DNA of 64,000 nt from Baylisascaris procyonis (Eukaryota > Nematoda > Chromadorea > Rhabditida > Ascarididae): contig JAZARR010000077.1 of the NCBI GenBank assembly GCA_037389465.1, positions 1,302,001 to 1,366,000 of the forward strand. The letters run 5' to 3'. Of this stretch, positions 28,701-41,162 are shown in pieces. Under the pieces are notes generated by a model. The model had not been told where the DNA came from, made no database searches, and saw only the letters and a program-made list of their open reading frames with translations. Within the stretch, counting starts at the first letter, position 1, and the number at the start of each line of letters is the position of its first letter. The translations under genes and the position numbers were made by a program.

Positions 28701-29615
28701 AAGATCATAAAAAGTGAAATTCTTGAGAAAAAAAATTTATATAATTTGTAAATAATTTAAATCATATGGGAAATCTTCAAATTCGTGAATATTTTAAACG
28801 ATAATAAAGAATAGAGGTAAAAATTGTAAATGCATTAAACGATAGAAATCGAACGATTTATTTACTAAGGTTTTGTGTAGTAAAGTTTTCACAAATGTAT
28901 GTTATAAACTATTCTCTGGTGTCTATTTTCGCGCATATATCAATAAACTCAAGTATGGTACTTAGTGATATTACGATAAAAGATCAAATTTCCTCAAGAT
29001 TTTATGATCAAAAGAGGGGCGTAATTACCGCATAAGATGGAGCGATGATGGAACTTTTGAAAGTGCACTCCACATCAACTAATTTATGTTGCATCTATCT
29101 TTTTTAGTAGAATTCATTACGGTAAAAATCACTAGGAGAGAGAGAGAAAAATCACTCAGAAAGTGAAAAATCATGCCACTGGCTCATCGGAGAGATTGTA
29201 AGAGGTGAAAGGAAACATAAAAAGTTACCTATTTATGGCCGAAGATTATCTTCTCATTGCTTAGTTGAGAAAAATCGAATTCAACATTTGATTCGTTTGT
29301 TCCATTTTATTCATTAAAAGTTGAAGCATACTCGAATGACGAAATACGGTACGACGGAAGGCAAAGTAAACCATCAATAATATTAAGGTATCCGTTGAAT
29401 AGTAATATCAGTGCACCATCTATGAGTATGCTGTGCAAAGTTCTAAGCAATGTAATTTAGTCCAAAGGTATGCGCCATTGAGATATCTAAAGCTATCTTC
29501 TATTGAGTTTATCACAACTGCAGAATCACCAATAGAATCAGCTGAAATAAGAGTGTAGGCAATGATACAAATACACCTACCCTTCAATACCAGCGAAGAA
29601 GGATGTCGATTTCAT
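21773..29615 (-). CDS. NAGK: N-acetylglucosamine kinase
   Basis: NAGK phosphorylates GlcNAc at O6 with ATP (amino-sugar salvage, cytosol). Eight exons: 29615-29581, 27424-27247, 26727-26586, 25618-25489, 25109-24928, 24034-23940, 22755-22686, 21948-21773, with every phase consistent, encode 335 aa; human NAGK has 344. Seen in order: N-terminal phosphate loop FAGIEGGATQSHLVIIDDSG; sugar-binding N38 (GLNYHLEG); catalytic D107 (LTSDSVIT); second phosphate motif VVVIAGTGSTCRLL; W146 and D152 in GGWGHQIGDGGSGYWIA; later PVVLVGSVFKSWNLV; and C-terminal AVGAALLAARN. These residues fall at the same numbers as in the human enzyme. One oddity is that the usual GDEGS reads GDGGS (Glu153 to Gly). Intron 1 is 2.2 kb. 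The start is fixed by a trans-splice-type acceptor 5 bases upstream of the ATG. Confidence 0.95.
25742..25795. repeat. (AT)n microsatellite
   Basis: About 27 AT units without interruption, inside NAGK, 124 bases upstream (in transcript sense) of exon 4. Length is likely to vary between individuals. Confidence 0.95.
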
Positions 29616-29620
29616 GGTTG

Positions 29621-29628
29621 CTGAAAAA
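29621..29628 (-). promoter_or_regulatory. SL trans-splice acceptor of NAGK
   Basis: On the minus strand TTTTTCAG ends at 29621; CAACC and then the NAGK ATG follow. A consensus nematode acceptor this close to a start codon, with no upstream coding exon needed, is the normal arrangement for spliced-leader addition. Confidence 0.7.
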
Positions 29629-30904
29629 TTCAATTTCACCCATCACTTCAGAGTGCAGCGGAAAAATACCTGTCCTAATTAAACCCACCAAAATTTTATC
29701 AGAACCCTGCCAGATTCTGATCTATTTAATACAGAAGATCACTAATCTATTTAATACAGAAGATCACTAATTATTTTCACCTTTGGCTAATGTTTTCGGC
29801 TCTAGCGTTTGCTTTATCGTTGGGGTTTTTTCTGCATCGTATGGTGGTGCTTTCTATACCTATAAAATTTCGTCCGTATTTTCCGCTCCGTTGCAGAGTT
29901 ATTCCGGTAGGGTACTGTTTTTCATACTTAAGCATTTTTGAGGTTATGCATTGAAAGTCAAATCCGGCTTGAAAAGTTCTTTGCATGAAACCACCTCATA
30001 TAAAAATAATAAGAATTCAACAGAAACAAATACATAGCAGGAAAACTGCGGTACATCATTTCATGTCAGATCAGATCTTAAATGAGGGCAATTTGAATTT
30101 AAAAAAGGGCTCCAGGCAGCGAAAAAATGGCTTTACCTATTCAAAAACTGACTTCATGTATTCAAAGATGTGGCACTCATCTGCTCTGCGAAATCGGTTA
30201 AGAACAAAGGAAAGAGTCAGGTTCGTGGGATGTTCTAGGCACGAATTCCCTGACTTAAACCAGGTAATGCAACTTGCTTCACGTTGAAAAAAAAGGCGCA
30301 CTTCTTTCGAGGTATCTCCAAACTGATATTATTAAACACCAGATCGCTGAAGAAGGGCGGACAAACAGAGTGGATGAGATTTTATTTATTAACAACTGTT
30401 GCTGACAGTGAAAAATATTTCACGAGGAAATCCTTTCTCTTGGCAATGAAACGGAGACGAGAGAATAGAAACGGAGACTAATTGGCTAAACAAAATGGAA
30501 TGGCATGAAGTTTTAATGCGATTTTCACTATAATTAGTGCTAAAGGTGTAACAGAAACGCTGAAGCGGTGGGATGGGTTACACGACACCCAAAAAAACAA
30601 AAAAAAAAAAACAGTGACCATCGACATAGGAACGAATCTTAATCTCCGTTGATAAAATAGCCGACTATTCTGCTAAAATCGCCACTCGACTGAGAGTGTT
30701 TTTCTTTGATATCTCGAAAATACTATTAACCATGTTACGCCTTTTTGCCCCGGTATCTCTTTTTGCCATTTCTCTCCACTTCGCACCGCTCACTCTCTTC
30801 CTCCCAAAAGTTAGTGAATGAAGGCGAATGGGGTCAGTGGGGGGGGGGGGTAGGAGGGTGAAAGGAGTTGCCTGTGTATGACAACAGATAATCAAGAGTT
30901 GATG
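29629..30904. other. METTL23-NAGK intergenic interval
   Basis: 1.3 kb between the METTL23 stop (30905) and the NAGK trans-splice site. It should hold the METTL23 3' UTR and poly(A) signal. Apart from the 25-bp dimer and a G run at 30839-30850 I see no feature; short ORFs here look random. Confidence 0.6.
29720..29769. repeat. Two-copy 25-bp tandem repeat
   Basis: The unit ATCTATTTAATACAGAAGAT plus CACTA occurs at 29720-29744 and, identically, at 29745-29769, about 100 bases upstream of the NAGK start in the METTL23-NAGK interval. Confidence 0.9.
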
Positions 30905-33900
30905 TCAATAAATTAGTAAAAGCCAAAAACTACCTCGACTAGAATAGATGACACCAATGTGGATCGTCTTCTGATTGCTTTGAACTTTGCGAACTCGACT
31001 GCACTGTAATGAATTCAAGAGAAGCAGATCTTCGATACTCCACTCACTGCTGAAATTGTACATTTTTTGAGAAGCATCTGCACCAATCACAGTGAATAAA
31101 ACTCACGCACAGCCAACGACAATCAGGCTCCCCTCAAACTTTATAAAACTGTAGTTTGAACTGATCTGAGAGAGAGGGAGGGAGGGGAAAGAGGGGGAGG
31201 GGGAGAGAAAGGTGGAGGGTGAGAGAAAGGGAGGGAGAGAAAGAGGGAGGGCAGAGAAAGAGGGAGGGGGAAAGAGAGGGAGGGACAGAGAAAGAGGGAG
31301 GGGAGGGACAGCGAGGGGGAGGGAGAGCGAGGGGAGAGAGATGGAGAGGTAGAGAGAGGGGGAGAGGGAGAGGGAGAAAAGAGGGAAAGGGGTGGGGAAG
31401 AGAAAACGAGAACACATATAGCACAACAATTGCTGGGTGGAAAATCTTCAAAATGAACCTGTAATACTCTAGACGAAATTCACATATAACTGACAAGACT
31501 GAAATTTATGCACCTTTAGATATTAAATTTTTTATACTCAAAAATTTTTCATTCACATTTCACTTAATAATGAGCAATTAAAAATTCAATACAAATAAAT
31601 ATGTTGCAAAGTGCAGATAAACTGAGTTTAAAATGTAAGCGTGCACAATACAATGGAACCAATTAAATTGCATTAAATGCAATTTTCTCGGGGGTTGCAA
31701 TGAATAATTGATAGCAGCATTGCACAACTTGTTGATTGCATAACTCGATGGAGCTTTTTTTTTGAGAATTTTTACATTCCCATCAATTCAATCACCTCTT
31801 TTTTTAATTTTTAAATTCTTTTTTTAAATTTTGTTTCTAAACTATTTGATTATCTATGCAAAATGTGACCACACTAAAAGGAAGAAGTTGTGGCTTTTCA
31901 TTGAGAAATTAGGCAATGCGGTCACATTCTGACTTATAGATCCTTTCACTTTATCTTACAACTTTGAAAAAATTTAAAAGATTTTGCTTTACCGCATCGA
32001 TAAATCTTCTTGTTTGCAAATTTCAGGTATCCAATTATATCTTCAGATACAGGTACGGGTATAAGTGACCCATTAGTTTACTTCATCAAGTAACTATAAG
32101 TAACTGTATTTACAAATAACTAATAACACGCAAATAACTATAAAAAACACAGTATGAATGGAATAAATGCGAATAGCGGCCAATTCTGCCGCAAACAAAC
32201 ATGTGCTGTAGAAAGTGGAACGAAGAGAATATCGAAAGCTAACAGGGTAGGCAAACTTCACAATCACTTTTCAGCTAACAGCATGCATGCTCTAACAATT
32301 GTGTAAGCATTTCAAAGCAGATAAGCACTTAAGATATAAGAACCTTTTTCTTTGAAAATCAACATTAATACGTTTCAGTTCGGAAAATAGTAATGCGAAT
32401 TGTGTAGAGAATGTTAACAGTATGTGAGGAATGGCGAAGTAATGTTTCGATTTTGCATTCATATAGGAACACAGCTATCGAAATGGCAAGCAATTCAACC
32501 TCACTTTTCATACGTCACTAATCGGTTTTTCGAAAAAAGAGCACACAGCATTGTTAACTCACGTCAAAATACCTGCATTAATAAGGGCAATTTTGCAAAA
32601 CACCTGTGCCTTCTCTATTTGGTACTCAAATGACTGCAACATGGCACACAAGCAGCAGACTAGGAGGAGAGGTGGAAGAGGGGGTGGGTGGGAGGAAAGC
32701 AACTTCAACGTTAAAGCTGTTACCTCTGAAACTTGCACTAGCTTTGATTTCGAACAATTTCAAGCTGAAGACCTTCAGAATTCATGCGTCATACTTCGAG
32801 GACCATTCTTTATACGTAACGCTTTCTACATCTTGAATATAAAGACCTGTTAGCTATCAAGAAGAAGCTTTTCGAAACACCAAGGAACTATTTATCCTAA
32901 AGGCCTGCAAGAATACTTTGTATCAGTTGTCCGTGTTGCGGTCATATGTGATTTCCCAATTCGACTGGCATTAAATACAAGATAAAAGCACCATTCACAT
33001 ATGCTCCAGCACTCTGCAGCTACAGATAAACATCAAAGTGAAGTAAGCTAGCAGCCTTTTTCAGGGCGTCATGAACGTATGTATATCTGCAACTATCAAT
33101 GTTTTCAGGATGTCATACGTTATGGGTGTTTCTTTCTTGAATTCCATACGAAATGGTGATCCGACAAAGTGAGGAATACCTCAAAGGCTGGAAAGCATTC
33201 ACCACTGAAAGAGATTCTAGATGCGCACAAACGAATGCGCTCAATAGCAACGGTTAATTTCACAAGTTTTAACGACCACTGTGGAGGATAAATCGTTGCT
33301 GTTGTGATGGACGAGATTCCACAACCAATAAGAGAAGGGGAACAAGTTGGCGGTATCGAAACCATGGACGATGAACGAAACATCAGAAATTACTTGGTCA
33401 TAGAAGTGGGGAAGGATAAAAGCCTGGAAATGCAAAGGCTCTGCTCAAAGTAGATACCCCTCTTTGACATATCATCGAAGTGTATGGTACAAGTAGCAAA
33501 TCACCTTATGTTTCAAATAATCATTGTAAACAGCAATTTGTTAGGCAATATTCAGTGAAAGGTGGAAAGTGCAGACTCATAAATTACCCATTTTTCAGTT
33601 ATTAGAAGCAAGCGAAATATTAAAAAATGTAACTTAAGATATGATATAAAAGGATCCCAGCTATCACTATAGATGAATCATAGCTGCAGTGACACATCAT
33701 GAGCATACAAACAACATTTTTGGTTAGCGTAAATGGCGTTAGAGGAATATTTAAATCGATCGATGCAGTCGACATTATAATAAAATCACAAAAGTGATCT
33801 CTATAAACGAAGAAAACGTGTTTATGAAACATTCCTATAGCAACAGTAAATGGCCACTACAGTGAAAACATTTATACTCAAATAAGCGCTCATAAACTCA

Positions 33901-36900
33901 AAGCTAAGCATTTACGTTTATGGCATTAGTTCGACGACTGGAAGTGTTATAAAAAATACAAACAATTAGACGCTACCTCAATCTAAGATGAATCTAAAAC
34001 AGGTAGAGTTCTAGATCTATTTAAGAGTATTTCACCTTCCGGTTTATGAGAATGCATAGCCAAAATTTAAAAAAAAATCCTCAATTAAACGAAGCAACGA
34101 GATTTCCCCTTCCAGATCCTTCATGCCTTTCATCTTATAAAATGATCAAGCATAGGCACATTTATTTACATAAACGCAAACAACAGTTGTGTAAAAAATT
34201 GCATACAACCCTCTCATACGAACCAAATTTCTAGTTGTGGATGAAAAAAATCTCAGATATCAAATATTCTATTCGTAAGATTAATTTCTAAAATTTTCAC
34301 ATGAAAAAAAAAGCGCCACTCATTCAAAAGTTTAAGCCGAAATACACTCAAATTATAGCGACAATTAACTAATAAAAAGAGCATAGCGATAAGGAATGTC
34401 TACCTGTATAGTGCTCGTATAAAAAAAAAGAGCAGTCTCAAGCGTAATGATAACGTGCAATAATTGATATAGAGAACAACCTCATTGTTAAGCCATCATA
34501 AACTACAAACGTATCTTTAGCTCTACACTATGCAGTCACTATAGAATAGTAAATATAAAACGCTCATTTTTCAACAACGAATATTCGATAAAACTTAAAA
34601 GCAACAACGATCAACCAACCACTTTCGTCGAATGCTTCCTCTAGTAATCAGCATATATTATTGATTCTTACAGAAAAGAAAAAATAACAAAAATTTGCAT
34701 AATCACTCATATCGCCATAAAAACAATGACCGACTTTCTGATGAGTGAAATTAATTCAAAATTGGTGTCTCGCAAGAAATCGTGCAAAAAAGTTTTGCAG
34801 AAAAAAAAACAAACAACAAACGATAATATTATACAGTATATCTTAACATCAAGACGATATAATAGTAATATAGTTTATTGAATTAGCACCAAACAGTCCA
34901 TTTTTAACGTTACTGAAACATTACTTATACCAGTATTATGTGATATAATCGAAAAATCTCAACGAGAACATTTACTTAAGAATATGATATGCTGAAAATT
35001 TGAACGACGAGGCAATACACAGAACAGCTTGCTCGATACGTCCTTATAAGTTGCAATATATTTTATTGGTGCCATTTTGGCAGAATACTAGTAGCGGCCA
35101 TATGCGATTCCAGTAGCGACCTGTACAGCATGCAGTGGAGTAAAAGTTGAAATGTTTGTTTCTGAGGTACTTCAGGATGTGATTAGAGCTAAGATACGCA
35201 ACTTACGCAATTTTAGTGATACATTCATCGAAGTGACGGTTGTAGATAGTAAGAATTAGCTAAAGAACTCTGGCTTTTGCTTTCGCTTCTAGGTGTCCCT
35301 TATTCGATAAACACTCTGAATGACGAATGGATTGGCTGATGCAGGGAACAAATTTTTTATGCTGCAATTGCTAGTCGATACTGCAGAGATCAATGTTCTA
35401 AAAGAGAGCAGAAGACAGTTGCACTGGGATATAAAGGTCAGGATAACTGAAAAAGATTGGAAGTGAAAACTGAATGGTGAGAATGTATTTCCACACATTC
35501 AATGCTAGCACAGATTCATTTCGGCAATGAAACTCCGCAGCGCCTCAAGTGGCGGAGGGGGGGGGATGAAGGCGGGGTGTGGTAGGGAGGAGATAAGGGG
35601 GTGCGGCTGCGCCTGTGCATAAACCGTGATGTCTTAGCTGCCAATGCGGCAGTGGTTCTTTAACTCCGTCCAACCTGGTTTCTTTTCAAGTTTTGGTAAG
35701 TTGGGATTATCTCAAACCAAACTTTACTCGTAGTTACGTCTAACGTTCTTAGCCTTCCATGGTACCGAAATTGATGAATAATGTGACAGTCGCAGTGATA
35801 TCTTAAGTTTTGACTATGTACACGACTTTGTTTTTCAACCTGTTCTATGTGCGTAGTTTGGCCTCGGGAAAGCGACTCTCATGCCCAGCTTCAAATGCTG
35901 TTACATGTTTGAACGCTGCCCTGTCGAGAAAAAGCGAATGCTAAGCATATCGAAGATGCCGTTGTCGGCTAACGATTCGCAAAACAATCGCTGATAAGAT
36001 CCAAAAACTTCCCTTTCCCAAATCGTTCTGACATAGAACTATTTATTTCTCAGATTTACGATTTCTTCAAAACAAAATGTAAATTACCCATCAAAGAATT
36101 TGCCTAAATAATGCAAATTATCTACTGGAGAATTTGCCTAAGTAAACTGTATATAAGCACCGCTCTACGTCAGTAAATTCATTGGTCCCTTCGTTGCTTC
36201 GTCCAACAGTTCAACAGCGTGCCTTCACCACAGCGCTTTCTTTTCGGGCACTTGTCCCGGATTTGCGGGGCACTGCAAACGGGGTCGACATATCGCTTGC
36301 AAATTTGATGAATTGGAGTGCCGAACGAGATACAGACTGGAGTTTCGTCGAAGATTTTTGGTTTTGCTGAGCTCCTCAAATATTCCGCGTCGCCACTTCA
36401 ATTAAGGACTATCCATTCTGCTTCCCTCCCTTCTCTGCCCCCAAACATAACCAAAGTCGCATGCTACCTCTCGTGAAATGTGATTTAACTACATGTAAGA
36501 AGAAAACCAACAAACTGACTCTCTTTCTTCGTAGGTGAAGAAGCACTGAGCGCTGGTAAACCTATCGACTATATGAGCGACTGCGGCCACTAGCGACTCG
36601 AATACCTTAGCGTCATAGAAGACGTCAGCTGCGAGGATAAAATCCAAACGATGCAGCTGGTCTAGCATACTGTCGACAGCCGGAATGGACTCCCAATCAA
36701 GTCCCTACAAGCGCAAACATCAAATCTCGTATAGTATACCTTATCTGCTTTATAAAACCTCCCTCTCTTCAACGAAATCTCTTATTAGAGAGAAAACAAA
36801 TACAAATGCCTCCCTCTGAGACGTTATCAGTATGGCAGACCTCTTCTACTAGAAGAACCCAGGTTTCAAACATTGTTATGCAAACAGGCATCAACATCGT

Positions 36901-39900
36901 TTAGTTCGACACACCGTGCACATGGACTATATTTAAATAAACATCTAGATAAGAAAATTAGAACCAAGCTCTCCCTCTTGAATAGAGGCCCTATCTCGAA
37001 CACGCGAAAGACAGAAGCTATAGAGGTATACGACAATCTGACGGTAATTTGCCAAAAAAGCAAAAATTAACATTCAAGATATTTTTTACAGGCTGATTTC
37101 TATCACCAAAGCATATTATTGTGAGTGAGCAATGGGGTTCGATAAAGGATTGAAATGAAGGAACGCATAGGTTATACCTCTACCTGTAACTCTCGAAAGA
37201 AATGAAGAAGAAAGAAGAGAAGAAACAAAAAAAGGCGCTTTGAAATTATATCATGCAGCGCTCTCAAAATATATTTCACTAATTAAACATATCTAGAATT
37301 AAAGGCAGCCAAAGGCCGGGCTAAACTAAACAGCACACTGCGGGTATGACCACATTTGGCTTATCATTTCGCTGCTTCCTATGAAAGTCTTAGCAAACAA
37401 AACCAATAGCTGTCGCGCTTAACAATGCGAATTTAAAAACCAAAATAGAAAATTCGTCGTTAGAGGAAATTTATGCGATTACCTGAACCAAAAATGATCT
37501 ATTGCGAAGAGCATTTCGAGTGCAATTAAGTTTGAGCAGATCCAAAGCCTGAAAATGAATTCATCAAAGAGCCACCGAGAAGAAAAACTTTCCCTTGTTT
37601 TTTGGCTATTTTCTAAAGTTTGGTCTCTGAAAGAAATTTTTTTGCCATTTTAAACATCTCGGCTCAATCGCGGATTTCTCGTGCCATTTTTCATTCAGCA
37701 ATTCAATACGGAAATAATTGTCTCCTCGAAGGACGTTTATTTTATTAATTTGCTCACTCATACTCTCTCATGTGAAAGTCAGCGGCATATAGAAAGCTTC
37801 TGTTCGAATCACTCGTCACTCTGATATCTGCGATCACAACTGGAAGAACAATTGCCAAAACAGCAAAAACTTTCCCCTCATCATGTTTCTATACAAAAGG
37901 AAAAACAACTAAAATTCTATCAATAAGGCAGTGACTGTTGCTTACAACTAGATGAAAGTGGCTATGAGGTAGGTGTTATAAATGTAGCACTTCTGTTACA
38001 AATCACACCAGGCTATAAAATAAAAGGACAAAGGAGTAAGCCTTTTGCAGCACCCTCAATAAAAGAAGAGCATTCAAATATAGTAGACTGCAGTAATAAA
38101 TGGTAGAGTTATTATAATCCACACATTACCCAGCTATGATCGACCTTCCTTTTTTCCACTCCTATCTATTCAACCCATTCCCCCTCTCTTCACACGGAAA
38201 CTTCTAACCCTTCACCCATCCGACCCGGCCGAAATACTATCAAATCACAAAAACAAGGTCAACCACGCCTGTTCCAGAATGCAAGACAAACTCACTGAAA
38301 AAATTGGTTAAAACAATAAAAAGCGAGCACCACTTTCAGTTTGCATTCGTCGTGAACTGGCCTCCTCTATCCACCGCACAAATTTATCACTACCTTCCTT
38401 CCACAGAACTCCAAATTTATCCTACACGGTTTCAGAGAAGACCACTGGAAGGAAATAAAAAACATGATAACAAAAGGAACCTTTTCATTATGAGGATATT
38501 CGGTGAGGATTACTAATTCAGCGCCGCATTTCGATGCGACGATTCCTGGAATGCCTGTCGCTCCAGCACCAAGCTCGACAACCGTTGTATTACGAAAAAG
38601 CGACGCATTTGAATTAATGAATTCCCCTAAAAATTACTCCCGTCAACGAATCGAAGTTTCTCTATTTCCGCCACTCTCAACCTTGTTCCGCTTGTTCCTA
38701 AGCTGCAATAGCAACTCAAAAAAGCAAAAATAAATACGATTAGCTGATCACCCCAGCTTCTCTACACACAGATTTGCAGCCGAAGAAGTGTAAGCGTAGG
38801 ACGGAAAATCTTTACGCCGATTATCAGAATAGCTGACCAACAGCAATGATAAACACTTGAATAGGCAACAATATCGTAGTGCCGAAAAATTCTGTCGACA
38901 AGTGCAAACAGTTTTGATCCGACAGGGAATTCTTTTCACAGACTTCAAACGTTTCGTGCGAAGAAGAAAAAAGCGTTCTCTATTTGTTGAAAAACCTAAA
39001 CTAAATGGTTTTCCTTTTTTTTTCAACGACAACCTTTCTTATCTGAGAGTAAAATTATTTCGTTGAAAACACTTGTTAAAAGTTGCCCAAAATGTTATGA
39101 AAAGTTGCTCACTGACTCGAATTTACTTGAATAGCCTTAGGCGTGCTAGACAAGAAATGAAGAGATTCTTTAATGGCCGTTATTTAGATTTTGCAACGTC
39201 ACAACTGGAGGAAGATAAGCACAAAAACATCTTGAAAATACTTTATTTTTACCAGTCTTAATACAGGGATAATGGAATTATAGGTGTGAATAAATTGAAA
39301 GCTCCAGCTCTTGCTCTCATTCCTCTTTTTGGAAAAGTCTGGCTCCATCCCCACTTTTCGCATCTAAATCTTCAATCCCCTGTTCTGACTCCATGTTTTG
39401 ACAAGCTTAACCTCTGCTGCATTTCTACGACCCAAAAAATTCACTCCCGACCTTAGCCTCGACTATGACATCCGAAAAATTTGACCCGGCTTACGCTATA
39501 AGCTTTAAAGATATCTAAATTTGGCCACAGTTTCATCTATGGTGCTTAAAAGGGTGGTTCTAGTTCGCGCATCAACTCCAAGTCCGTGAAATCTGACTCT
39601 CACTTTCGCTTCGAAGACGTGGCCTGAAAAATCTTGGCTCCTCCGATCATGAAATCCAGAAAATCTGTTTCTGGGACCGAAAGCAATGTTTGAATAAGTC
39701 AGACTCCGACTTCGACCTCCAAAAATTTTATCTTTGACTTCATCTGAGAGGCTTTGGAACTTTGGATCCAGTCCCTACTTAGATCCTGAGCTTCGAAAAA
39801 ACTCGAGTCAGACACTCACTTCCTAAAATCGGGTTCCGGCGTCAACTTTGGGCCGTGTGTCGAAAAAATCAACTGCAGTTAATAGTTCGCCCGTACTTAG

Positions 39901-40626
39901 AACATAGAACACGAAAGCTGCGGCTGCACACTTGGAAAGATTGGCTTCAATTGTTGTTCTCATCTCCTGCGTATTGTCACTGCTCTTTTACTTCGGAAAA
40001 TAGGAGCGCCATCCTCGGGATTCGGCTTCGAGATCAAGCAATCCCAACCAGGAAAAAAATGCTGTTTAGAGAAGTAATGAGATCTTGAAAACTTGAACGA
40101 GGTAATATTTTCCCAGCAGCAGTAACAATTTCTTTGCCTTCAGTTGATCACAGTCAACACACCGCAACATAATACAACGTGCTATCACAAGCACACAAAA
40201 TCTAGAAAGCCGAAGTCCTTTGAAGTTGTAAGGATGACCAACTGGCGTAACAAAGGTGAATTTGCTCATAGATGGTTTGTCCTGCAGCCTCAGTATGTTT
40301 GTGATACAAATGAGACTTATCGCAGAAGCGCCGCTGGCTGGGTCACAACCGCATTTTATCTGAGTCCCAAGATGGTGGTTGATACAAAAATTTCTTAAAG
40401 CTGTCTCAAATTTACGCAATTTCTGAAGTGTTTCGCAACTCTATTGGCACTCTAAAGTTCTTCAGTGTCGCTTAAACTCGAATATAAGCTTAAGCCCATT
40501 GAGAAAATCAAGACGCTTCTTTAAAACAAGTGAGAATCGCAACATTGAAACGTTTCAATGAAACAAGTAATACATACCTAATACTTCACTGCTTGGCCAA
40601 ACATGCTTCCAATACTCAACGTACAT
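30905..40626 (-). CDS. METTL23: METTL23-type S-adenosylmethionine-dependent methyltransferase
   Basis: METTL23 belongs to methyltransferase family 16; the mammalian protein methylates arginine on histone H3 (known for the family, not shown here). Five exons: 40626-40578, 38626-38481, 37548-37483, 36704-36520, 31049-30905. Phases agree and give about 196 aa; human METTL23 has 190. Family signatures: HVWPSSEVL (human YVWPCAVVL), SAM motif I VVELGAGATGIPGI followed by ILTEYP, the post-I block LDFILAADVFYD, FFTYEERDSEWSIEDLL (human STYQVRSADWSLEALL) and a final strand KTIHIGVIYSS. The last intron is 5.5 kb and its final exon was found only through this homology. The ATG at 40626 lies 12 bases after a TTTCAG acceptor (exon edge 40638). 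The N-terminus may be longer if the exon at 41618-41568 is used. The last codons after the final strand are uncertain because a GT (GTAGTT) lies inside them. Confidence 0.85.
31168..31407. repeat. 240-bp polypurine/polypyrimidine tract
   Basis: The plus strand is almost purely A+G (GAGAGAGGGAGGGAGG-like units with a handful of T or C interruptions). In the METTL23 pre-mRNA it is a C/U tract lying 118-358 bases upstream of the last exon. Apparent ORFs through it are low-complexity artefacts. Confidence 0.95.
36180..36410. other. GC-rich segment open in several frames inside the last METTL23 intron
   Basis: About 200 bases of clearly higher G+C than the flanks, open in all three minus-strand frames and in two plus-strand frames. 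It has a TTGCAG acceptor-like site on the minus strand (36290-36285). It could be an alternative exon, a nested exon or a decayed mobile-element piece. No frame matched a family I know, and METTL23 splices across it with correct phase without using it. Confidence 0.3.
39300..39850. repeat. Degenerate repeat field with TCTGACTCC / GACTTCGA motifs
   Basis: Variants of CTGGCTCC, CTGACTCC, GACTTCGACCTCC and GAAAAATCT recur irregularly over some 550 bases in the METTL23 intron between the first and second exons. It resembles an eroded minisatellite or repeat-derived coding fragment. No regular period is obvious by eye. Confidence 0.5.
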
Positions 40627-41094
40627 CAACCGTTCCACCTGAAATTGATTTCAGTCCATCACGTCAAGCTGATCACCGAAATAATAGAACTAATAAGGAA
40701 AAGCTAACGCTTATGTCAACGCCAGCTCTAGTATGGATTGGTGCAAACATTGTTAGCATGTGATTTGAATCTGCCGCTTCGCGCTTTCGGGTCAGATGCC
40801 CTATTAATTAAGCTCGTTTCATTCGCCGTTACTTGTCGTTCACGTCTCGTCAGCGATCTCGACAGGTTCAATGCCTGTTGCGGGCAGTTTTCTCACTATA
40901 TCAAAGAACGATCATTACGCAGAGTTCAAATGAGATCAAAGCTGGCTTTATCATGGAACGTTAGCGCTGCATAAGCATATCATCGTCTCATGTTCCAACC
41001 TGAATTCTGTCATCGTACACTCATCAGGTGCGCTGCATTATGCCAATACTTGAATTGATCAGGCCTAAACAAGAAACAGTACCTGGTGAAGACG

Positions 41095-41162
41095 TCCGCT
41101 ATAGCTCAATGGTATAGTATTCGTTCCAAATGTGGAGTTCACGGTTCCCACCGGCCTGCGGA
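41095..41162 (+). tRNA. tRNA-like fragment (probable pseudogene or tRNA-derived repeat)
   Basis: TCCGC at 41095-41099 can pair with GCGGA at 41158-41162. An A-box-like TAGCTCAATGGTA lies at 41102-41114, and a weak B-box-like GGTTCCCACC near 41143. The length (68) fits a tRNA, but the acceptor stem pairs only 5 of 7, the anticodon stem does not fold, and the T loop lacks the TTCRA core. Likely a decayed tRNA or tRNA-derived SINE. Confidence 0.25.

Noticed and set aside
31103..31496. Pro/Ser/Leu and Arg/Glu/Gly repeat ORFs
   Set aside because: They are translations of the polypurine tract and not proteins.
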